This document shows, in pieces, positions 44,091-50,129 of a stretch of DNA of 50,129 nucleotides. Position 1 is the stretch's first letter. Each line of letters begins with the position of its first letter. A model generated the notes under the pieces. The model saw only the letters and a program-made list of their open reading frames with translations, did no database searches and had not been told where the DNA came from. A program made the translations under genes and the position numbers. Source of the DNA: Bacteroidales bacterium (GTDB taxonomy: Bacteria > Bacteroidota > Bacteroidia > Bacteroidales > F082). The stretch is from positions 1 to 50,129 of the forward strand of contig JAFYIE010000017.1 in NCBI GenBank assembly GCA_017538795.1. Direction: 5' to 3'.

Positions 44091-46115
44091 ATGAAAAAGA
44101 CTTTATTACTTATTGCCATTTTTGCTTTGACCATTGGCAAAATGTTTGCAGGACCTGTCGATGCACAGCACGCTCAACAGCTCGGACAGCATTTTTTGAG
44201 CACAGCTAAAGGTTCTCAAAAAATTGATGTTAAATTAGTTCATACATCAGCCACTCGAGGTGATGTGGACTATTACGTTTTCAACGTCGGCGATAACAAC
44301 GGTTTCGTCATCATTGCAGGCGACGACCGCGTGAAGCCGGTGTTGGCATATTCTACAACAGGAAGCTTCAATCCTAACGACGTCTCGGAAGGCTTTGGAT
44401 TCACGCTCAACAGCTTCAGCGAAGAGATTCAATATGTTAGAGAGCACAACCTTGAGGCTACAGCCGACATCGTTGCTGAATGGAAATCTGTTGCTGAAAA
44501 CGGTATTATTAAACAAGGTAGAGGCAATAGCATTGTTGTCGGTCCTCTCCTTCAGACATTATGGCACCAGAACTTCCCATACAACAGCCAGTGTCCTGAA
44601 GACCCTGAAGGCCACGGCGGACACACCTACGCAGGATGCGTCGCCACGGCTATGGCTCAAGTGATGAAGTTTTACGATTGGCCACCTCAAGGAGTTGGTT
44701 CACATTCATATTATCTTCAGGGTTATGGCCAACAGTCGGCTAACTTCGGTGAAACTGAATATCATTTTGAGTTGATGCCTCTTACACTTGACTCATTGAG
44801 CACTGAAGAGGATTATTTTTACATCGCACAGTTCCAACGTCACTGCGGAGTTGCTGTCGACATGTCGTACAGCGGCCACGGCAGCGGTGCTTATTCCGAC
44901 GATGTGCCAGATGCGTTACGCAACTATTTCCGCTATTCATGCGATGATCACATTACCAACTACGGCGGTTTTTACCCTGGCTGGGGCTATTCCAACGAAG
45001 AATGGATTCAAATGCTTAAAGACGGCGGTCTCGACGAAGGAATTCCGTTGTATTACAGCGGACAGGACGACGACGGCCAAGGCGGTCACGCCTTCGTGTG
45101 CGACGGCTACGATGAGAACGACTATTTCCACTTCAACTGGGGATGGAACGGCAAAGACGACGCTTGGTGCCCTATCGGAGCGCTCAACACTACAAAATAT
45201 CACTTCAACACTTTCACAGGATTCACTGGCCACATCATGCCGAACTCACCGGAATATATGAACCGTCCTGAAGAAATCACTGATTTTGAAGTGGTTGAAA
45301 ACGAAGACATGACAAGTGTCAACATTACATGGACCAACCCTGAAAATAACCTTAACGGCGAGCCTCTTGACGATTTCACCATCTATGTCTATCGCGACAA
45401 AGAAATCATTTTCATGACAGAAGGAGTTAAAGGCACTACTATGGAGATTACCGACATGGATCTCGAAGCCGGTCTCTACAAATATTCAGTAATAACTGAG
45501 AACGAGGCTGGATACAGCAGAAGAAGCTACTTCGATATCTTGGTCGGCGATAAATGCGACATCACTTTTGAACTCACTGACGAAGGTGGCGACGGCTGGA
45601 AAGGCGCCTGCATCAGCGTGACAGATGATAAAGGACATCGTATCGCAAAAATTACGATGGAAGATGGTTCCGCCCAAACAATCGTGATGCCTCTGTTGAG
45701 ACAAAATATCAACTTCATCTGGAATCAAGGATGGTATCACACCAGCGAGTTCGACACCGATTATGAGTGCGCTTTCGTAATTAAGAATTCCGACGACGAG
45801 GTCATCTACACCTCTGGAGAACATTTCAACGGCATTTTCCTGACCTATGAAAACGATTGCGAACACATATCCGTTGCAGAATTTACAGAAAACAACGTGA
45901 GCGTCTACCCTAACCCAACCGACGGCATCCTCAGAATCGAAAGCGAAGGCGCGATGACCATCAGCGTTATGAACGTGCTCGGCCAAAAGGTTATGGAAAC
46001 AACAGCCACCGACAACGCTGTCATCGATTTGAGCAACTGCGAAGCAGGAATTTACATGGTGAGAGTTGAGACCGAGAATGGCTCTATGACAGAAAAAATA
46101 AACGTAAGGAGATAA
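44091..46115 (+). CDS. Secreted C10 (streptopain-like) cysteine protease with T9SS sorting domain
   Basis: 674 residues. A signal peptide ends near MFAGPVDA. The pro-domain (AQQLGQHFLSTAKG, NNGFVIIAGDDRVKPVLAYS) is of the SpeB/PrtT type. Catalytic Cys183 is in AGCVATAMAQVMKFYDWP and His333 in GGHAFVCDGYD, with NWGWNGKDDAW completing the site. A fibronectin-like segment (about 395-480) and a beta-sandwich (about 490-600) follow, then a T9SS C-terminal domain: VSVYPNPTDGILRIE, VMNVLGQKVME, AGIYMVRVET. Related to interpain/periodontain-like enzymes of oral and gut Bacteroidales. OsmC follows 5 bases later. Confidence 0.95.
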   Translation: MKKTLLLIAIFALTIGKMFAGPVDAQHAQQLGQHFLSTAKGSQKIDVKLVHTSATRGDVDYYVFNVGDNNGFVIIAGDDRVKPVLAYSTTGSFNPNDVSEGFGFTLNSFSEEIQYVREHNLEATADIVAEWKSVAENGIIKQGRGNSIVVGPLLQTLWHQNFPYNSQCPEDPEGHGGHTYAGCVATAMAQVMKFYDWPPQGVGSHSYYLQGYGQQSANFGETEYHFELMPLTLDSLSTEEDYFYIAQFQRHCGVAVDMSYSGHGSGAYSDDVPDALRNYFRYSCDDHITNYGGFYPGWGYSNEEWIQMLKDGGLDEGIPLYYSGQDDDGQGGHAFVCDGYDENDYFHFNWGWNGKDDAWCPIGALNTTKYHFNTFTGFTGHIMPNSPEYMNRPEEITDFEVVENEDMTSVNITWTNPENNLNGEPLDDFTIYVYRDKEIIFMTEGVKGTTMEITDMDLEAGLYKYSVITENEAGYSRRSYFDILVGDKCDITFELTDEGGDGWKGACISVTDDKGHRIAKITMEDGSAQTIVMPLLRQNINFIWNQGWYHTSEFDTDYECAFVIKNSDDEVIYTSGEHFNGIFLTYENDCEHISVAEFTENNVSVYPNPTDGILRIESEGAMTISVMNVLGQKVMETTATDNAVIDLSNCEAGIYMVRVETENGSMTEKINVRR

Positions 46116-46120
46116 CGATT

Positions 46121-46525
46121 ATGGCAACAATAAAAGGAACATACAAAGGCAATTTGCGCAACGAGATGACGCATTTGCAGTCGGGAAACACCATCATCAC
46201 CGACGCTCCGACAGATAACCACGGCAAGGGCGAGGCTTTCTCTCCCACTGATTTGGCTTGCGCAGCATTGGCAGGCTGCATGATGACCATCATGGGAATC
46301 ACCGCACAGAGCAAAGGCTTCAACATCGACGGCGCCACTTATGAGATAACAAAGACAATGGCTGCCGACCCACGCCGCATCGGACAAATCGACATCGTTA
46401 TCACCTTCCCGAAAAACGACTACACCGACGCGCAGAAGGCGATGCTCAAACACGCTGCTGACACGTGTCCGGTTGGGAAATCGTTACATCCTGATGTGAA
46501 GGTGAATTTGGAGATGAGATTTTAA
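46121..46525 (+). CDS. OsmC/Ohr-family protein
   Basis: 134 residues, cytoplasmic. Family features: the first conserved Cys region in PTDLACAALAGCMMTIMGIT and the second in DTCPVGKSLHPDVKVN. These thiol peroxidases reduce organic hydroperoxides. It starts 5 bases after the C10 protease stop, so it is probably on the same transcript although functionally unrelated. The transcript probably ends at the following inverted repeats. Confidence 0.93.
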   Translation: MATIKGTYKGNLRNEMTHLQSGNTIITDAPTDNHGKGEAFSPTDLACAALAGCMMTIMGITAQSKGFNIDGATYEITKTMAADPRRIGQIDIVITFPKNDYTDAQKAMLKHAADTCPVGKSLHPDVKVNLEMRF

Positions 46526-46546
46526 GAAAATTATTCGATATTTCAA

Positions 46547-46583
46547 AAATATAGAGACGCCACACTGTGACGTCTCTATATTT
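46547..46583. repeat. Inverted repeat with TAGAGACG...CGTCTCTA core
   Basis: Perfect 13-base arms AAATATAGAGACG and CGTCTCTATATTT around CCACACTGTGA. It lies 20 bases after the OsmC stop, between convergent genes, so it may serve as a terminator. The core is shared with the palindrome inside aroA. Confidence 0.75.
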
Positions 46584-46598
46584 CATATTAATTAATAA

Positions 46599-46629
46599 GG
46601 TATAGGGCGAATATGATTCGCCCCTACCA
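46599..46629. repeat. Second intergenic inverted repeat, GGGCGAAT...ATTCGCCC
   Basis: Arms GGGCGAAT (46605-46612) and ATTCGCCC (46616-46623) with an ATG centre, and partly paired outer bases. It ends just before the hydC stop. Resembles small dispersed palindromes seen in many bacterial genomes; could also end hydC transcription. Confidence 0.65.
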
Positions 46630-46632
46630 AGA

Positions 46633-47112
46633 TTAATCCTTGTACTCAGCCAAAACTTCTTTGACTTTGTCTGGTGTCAAACGGCCATAGACCTTGTCAC
46701 CAATCATAGCGACTGGAGCAAGACCGCAGGCGCCAACGCAACGGAGGCAGTTCAATGAGAACTTTCCGTCAGGTGTTGTGCCACCGACTTCAACGCCGAG
46801 CTGACGTTTCAACTCATCCAAAACCTTCTCAGCACCACGCACGTAGCAGGCTGTACCCAAGCAAACTGAAATCGGGTATTTGCCCTTTGGAGTCATGGTG
46901 AAGAACGAATAGAATGAAACGATACCGTAAACTCTTGATACAGGGATGTTTAACTCCTTAGCGACAAGTTCCTGAACTTCTGCTGAGAGGTAGCCATACT
47001 CACCCTGAACCTTGTGAAGCACGTTGATAACTTCGCCACCATCATTACGGAACGATTTGCAAACGTCCTTAATGAATTTGATTTTATCTTCTGATAATTT
47101 AATAACTGCCAT
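46633..47112 (-). CDS. hydC: NuoE-like subunit of NAD-linked [FeFe]-hydrogenase
   Basis: 159 residues. Thioredoxin-like [2Fe-2S] domain with ligands in SVCLGTACYVRG and LNCLRCVGACGLAPVAMI. In HydABC this small subunit relays electrons near the NAD site. The ATG at 47112 gives the usual MAVIKLSEDK start; a TTG three codons upstream is unlikely. Third gene after hydB and hydA. Confidence 0.92.
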   Translation of the reverse strand: MAVIKLSEDKIKFIKDVCKSFRNDGGEVINVLHKVQGEYGYLSAEVQELVAKELNIPVSRVYGIVSFYSFFTMTPKGKYPISVCLGTACYVRGAEKVLDELKRQLGVEVGGTTPDGKFSLNCLRCVGACGLAPVAMIGDKVYGRLTPDKVKEVLAEYKD

Positions 47113-47139
47113 AATATTCAATTTTTAATTTTCCAACAA

Positions 47140-48927
47140 TTATTTTTCGCTAATCTCAACATGTTCTGATTTGTCGAAATAGTGTGTATGCAGCAGTTCA
47201 TGTGACTTGTGGCCGCATGGTTCACCAAAGTACTCAGCGTAAATCTTCTTGATTGAAGGATTCTCGTGTGACTTACGGATTGGTTTTCCGAGGTCTTCAC
47301 GATAGATAGCCTCTGTACGTTTCTTGATGATTTCACTGTTGCCATGGTGATATGGCTGACCAGCTCCACCGACGCAACCGCCTGGGCAAGCCATGACTTC
47401 GATAGCGTGGAACTGCTCCTTGCCTTCGCGAACTCTTTCGAGGAGCTTGCGTGCATTTGCCAGACCGTGAGCGATACCGATGTGGATTGGGGTGCCTGCG
47501 AAGTCAACCCAAGCGTCACGGATACCGTCCATACCACGGAGTTCTGTGAAGTCGATCTTTGGCAACGGTTTGCCTGTGAATACCTCGTATGCTGTACGGA
47601 CAGCAGCCTCGATAACACCACCTGTTGCACCGAAGATGACAGCAGCACCTGTTGACTCGCCGAGCGGATCGTCGTAATCCTCTGATGGCATGTCCTTAAG
47701 GTCGAGGTTGAACTGCTTGATCAAGCGAGCCAACTCACGTGTTGAAAGGACGTAATCGATATCCGGGTTACCGTCTTTGTAGAACTCTTTACGTTTGCTT
47801 TCGTATTTCTTAGCCAAGCAAGGCATGATAGAAACGACGACGAGGTCTTCTCTCTTGATGCCCATCTTCTCTGCCCAGTAGTTCTTGGCAACAGCACCGA
47901 ACATCTGCATAGGTGACTTAGCTGTTGAAGGAACGTCGAGCATATCCGGGAAGTTGTGCTCGAAGAAGTTGACCCAACCTGGGCAGCATGATGTCAAGAT
48001 AGGGAGACGCACTGATTTGTCGCCTGCCATGAACTTCTTGATTCTGCCGAGGAGCTCTGTACCTTCTTCCATGATGGTCAAGTCAGCGGTGAAGTCAGTA
48101 TCGAACACATAGTCGAAACCGAGGCGGCGCAATGCTGCTGCCATCTGGCCTGTGACGATGGTACCTGCCGGCATGCCGAACTCTTCGCCGAGAGCGACAC
48201 GTGTTGCAGGAGCTGTGTTCACGATGACGGTCTTCTTAGGATTGTTGATAGCTGCCATCACGTTACGTGTATCGTCAACCTCGCTCAAAGCGCCGACAGG
48301 GCAAACCTGGACGCACTGACCGCACATGACGCATGGTGAATCCATGAGGTCTTGCTCGAATGCTGGAGCGACGACGGCCTGGAAGCCACGGTTAACAGCG
48401 CTCAAAGCACCGACTGTCTGGATGTTGTTACATACGTTCTCGCAGCGGCGGCACATGATACATTTGTCGATGTCGCGGACGATTGAAGGTGACATATCCT
48501 TGCGGTATGTTGACTGCTCACCCTTGAATGGGATGTCGCGGATACCGAGGTTCTGAGCGAGCTTCTGGAGTTCGCACTGACCTGACTTGGCGCATGTCAA
48601 GCAGTCTGTCGGGTGGTCAGAAAGGATAAGCTCGACCACTGTGCGGCGTGCGTTGATAACGCGTGCGCTGTGTGTCAAAACTTCCATACCCTCGACGCAG
48701 TCTGTTGCGCAAGCTGGAGCGAGGTTACGACGTGGTTTGCCGTTGAAATCTTTTGTGATCTCGACAACGCAAACACGGCATCCACCTGGTTTGTTCTCAA
48801 AGTTCATTCCTGCCAACTCGAAATAGCAGAGGGTAGGAATATGAATACCGGCCTGACGGGCAGCTTTCAAAATTGTTGTGCCTTCTGCGACCTGAATCTG
48901 TTTGTTATCTATTGTTACGTTAATCAT
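47140..48927 (-). CDS. hydA: [FeFe]-hydrogenase large subunit
   Basis: 595 residues, cytoplasmic. N-terminal NuoG-like [2Fe-2S] (CYFELAGMNFENKPGGCRVC), a His/Cys cluster (HPTDCLTCAKSGQCELQ), two ferredoxin [4Fe-4S] motifs (CIMCRRCENVC at 156-166; CVMCGQCVQVC at 199-209), then the H-cluster motifs: L1 TSCCPGW at 312-318, L2 MPCLAKKYE at 368-376, L3 MACPGGCVGGAGQP at 512-525. All cluster ligands are present, so it should be active once matured. HydEFG maturases are not in the window. A canonical AGAGGAGGAG precedes the ATG. Confidence 0.96.
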   Translation of the reverse strand: MINVTIDNKQIQVAEGTTILKAARQAGIHIPTLCYFELAGMNFENKPGGCRVCVVEITKDFNGKPRRNLAPACATDCVEGMEVLTHSARVINARRTVVELILSDHPTDCLTCAKSGQCELQKLAQNLGIRDIPFKGEQSTYRKDMSPSIVRDIDKCIMCRRCENVCNNIQTVGALSAVNRGFQAVVAPAFEQDLMDSPCVMCGQCVQVCPVGALSEVDDTRNVMAAINNPKKTVIVNTAPATRVALGEEFGMPAGTIVTGQMAAALRRLGFDYVFDTDFTADLTIMEEGTELLGRIKKFMAGDKSVRLPILTSCCPGWVNFFEHNFPDMLDVPSTAKSPMQMFGAVAKNYWAEKMGIKREDLVVVSIMPCLAKKYESKRKEFYKDGNPDIDYVLSTRELARLIKQFNLDLKDMPSEDYDDPLGESTGAAVIFGATGGVIEAAVRTAYEVFTGKPLPKIDFTELRGMDGIRDAWVDFAGTPIHIGIAHGLANARKLLERVREGKEQFHAIEVMACPGGCVGGAGQPYHHGNSEIIKKRTEAIYREDLGKPIRKSHENPSIKKIYAEYFGEPCGHKSHELLHTHYFDKSEHVEISEK

Positions 48928-48933
48928 ATCTTT

Positions 48934-48943
48934 CTCCTCCTCT
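48934..48943 (-). promoter_or_regulatory. Strong Shine-Dalgarno for hydA
   Basis: The minus strand reads AGAGGAGGAG, ending 6 bases before the hydA ATG at 48927. Such a strong site is unusual in Bacteroidota, where most genes lack one; other starts in this window show only A-rich upstream sequence. Confidence 0.7.
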
Positions 48944-48945
48944 AT

Positions 48946-50129
48946 TTATTTGATAGAAATAGCATCAAATTTACATCCGCTCATACATGCACCGCACTTG
49001 ATACACTTCGTTGTGTCGATTTCCATTGAAGGAAGCTTGTGACCTTCGGCGATGTAGTTAGTCTTCGAGATAGCTTCTGCAGGGCAGTTCTTGGCGCACT
49101 TGCCGCAGCCGATACATTTATCTTTGTCGATGACGTAGTTCATGAGTTTCTTGCAGACACCAGCGCGGCATTTCTTGTCGACGACGTGCTCAACGTATTC
49201 ATCCCAGAAGTTGTCGAGTGTTGACAATACCGGGTTAGGTGATGTCTGACCAAGACCGCACAATGCTGTGTCTTTGATAACAGCGGCGAGGTTGCGGAGC
49301 TCCTGGAGGTCGTCCATTGTTCCGTTGCCTTCTGTGATCTTGTTGAGGATTTCGAGCATTCTCTTGTTACCGATACGGCATGGTGAGCATTTACCGCAGC
49401 TCTCTTCGCATGTGAACTCGAGGTAGAACTTAGCGATAGCAACCATACATGATGTGTCGTCCATGACGACCATACCGCCTGAACCCATCATTGAGCCGGC
49501 AGCCATCAATGAATCGTAGTCGATAGCTGTGTCGAGGTGTTTCTCTGTCAAGCAGCCGCCTGAAGGACCACCGGTCTGAACAGCTTTGAATTTACGACCA
49601 CCCTTGATACCACCACCGATTTCGTAGATGATGTCGCGGAGTGTTGTTCCCATAGGAACCTCGATAAGACCGACGTTGTTGATCTGACCAGCCAAAGCGA
49701 ACACCTTTGTACCTTTTGATTTCTCTGAACCGATTGATGCGAACCAGTCAGCGCCCTTTGTGATGATGATCGGGATGTTGGCGAATGTCTCAACGTTGTT
49801 AACGTTAGATGGTTTTGCCATATAACCTGAAACAGCCGGGAATGGTGGTTTCAAAGTAGGTTCACCACGTTTACCTTCCATTGAGTGGATAAGAGCTGTC
49901 TCTTCACCGCAGACGAATGCGCCGGCACCGTAGCGGAGCTCGATATCGAAGTTGAAGCCGCTGCCGAGGATGTCGTCGCCGAGGAGACCGTATTCACGAG
50001 CCTGAGCGATAGCAACCTGCAAACGGTGAATTGCCAATGGGTATTCAGCACGGATGTAAACCAAGCCCTTTGAAGCGCCGATAGCGTATCCGCAGATAGC
50101 CATAGCCTCGATGATTGAGTTCGGGTCAC
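48946..50129 (-). CDS. hydB: NuoF-like NADH-binding subunit of [FeFe]-hydrogenase, N-terminus outside window
   Basis: About 394 residues are visible; the frame is open to the window edge (DPNSIIEAMAICGYAIGA), so the upstream part, including any NuoE-like N-terminal domain, is missing. Visible: the flavin/NADH segment YGAGAFVCGEETALIHSMEG, GPSGGCL, the [4Fe-4S] motif ESCGKCSPCRIGNKRM with a later Cys, and a C-terminal two-[4Fe-4S] ferredoxin domain (CIGCGKCAKNCP, CIKCGACMSGC). It binds FMN and NADH in the trimeric hydrogenase. hydA follows after 18 bases. Confidence 0.94.
   Translation of the reverse strand, partial: DPNSIIEAMAICGYAIGASKGLVYIRAEYPLAIHRLQVAIAQAREYGLLGDDILGSGFNFDIELRYGAGAFVCGEETALIHSMEGKRGEPTLKPPFPAVSGYMAKPSNVNNVETFANIPIIITKGADWFASIGSEKSKGTKVFALAGQINNVGLIEVPMGTTLRDIIYEIGGGIKGGRKFKAVQTGGPSGGCLTEKHLDTAIDYDSLMAAGSMMGSGGMVVMDDTSCMVAIAKFYLEFTCEESCGKCSPCRIGNKRMLEILNKITEGNGTMDDLQELRNLAAVIKDTALCGLGQTSPNPVLSTLDNFWDEYVEHVVDKKCRAGVCKKLMNYVIDKDKCIGCGKCAKNCPAEAISKTNYIAEGHKLPSMEIDTTKCIKCGACMSGCKFDAISIK

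Overview
The window looks like chromosome of an anaerobic, probably host-associated member of the Bacteroidia (Bacteroidales-like, species not identifiable by eye). Four things point there. The T9SS regulator PorX is present with two secreted proteases carrying the T9SS C-terminal sorting domain. Many genes are preceded by the Bacteroidota -7 promoter box TAnnTTTG. Lipoproteins and a TonB receptor have Bacteroidota-style signals. The redox set is anaerobic: a trimeric [FeFe]-hydrogenase, an NfnAB-type fusion and a fumarate reductase/succinate dehydrogenase. I see no rRNA, tRNA, CRISPR array, transposase or phage gene; this is mostly core chromosome with dense, overlapping operons.

Layout. 1-1450: N-terminal half of gcvP (cut by the window edge). 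1557-2357: a surface-type lipoprotein whose 3' end runs antisense into the next operon. 2270-4931: a murL-murD pair that makes the D-glutamate of peptidoglycan by epimerising it on the nucleotide precursor. 5055-10313: a secreted HEAT-repeat protein, a thioredoxin-like protein and a NagZ-type GH3/beta-lactamase fusion in one tight operon. 10453-12642: MATE exporter, a small unknown protein and a DEDDh exonuclease. 12629-21309: glycogen operon (debranching enzyme, GT4 synthase-like, GH57, and a 1411-residue synthase-phosphorylase fusion). 21485-24400: Dcp-type M3 peptidase and a LutA-like CCG protein. 24384-32853: a long minus-strand housekeeping run (GT4, purD, DUF6427-type membrane protein, rnhB, porX, tsaE, aroB, aroA). 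32878-36369: sdhCAB. 36490-39730: cobalamin riboswitch, btuB and btuG-like. 39871-42144: NfnAB-type fusion. 42315-46525: divergent T9SS proteases (S8 and C10) plus OsmC. 46633-50129: hydB-hydA-hydC.

How it fits together. HydABC, the Nfn-type fusion and SdhCAB are parts of a fermentative energy metabolism that balances NADH, NADPH and reduced ferredoxin using H2 and fumarate/succinate. The glycogen operon stores and mobilises glucan. The MurL/MurD pair and the NagZ-like enzyme concern cell-wall synthesis and turnover. PorX and the two sorting-domain proteases belong to type IX secretion.

The most interesting signals are: the MurL route to D-glutamate; a perfect 28-bp palindrome sitting in-frame inside aroA and related to an intergenic palindrome 21 kb away; a family of AAGTTTG-like heptamer tandem repeats at three gene boundaries; physically overlapping divergent promoters of the two T9SS proteases; and a palindrome across the promoter of the Nfn fusion. 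All calls come from reading motifs and gene order; no database search was run.
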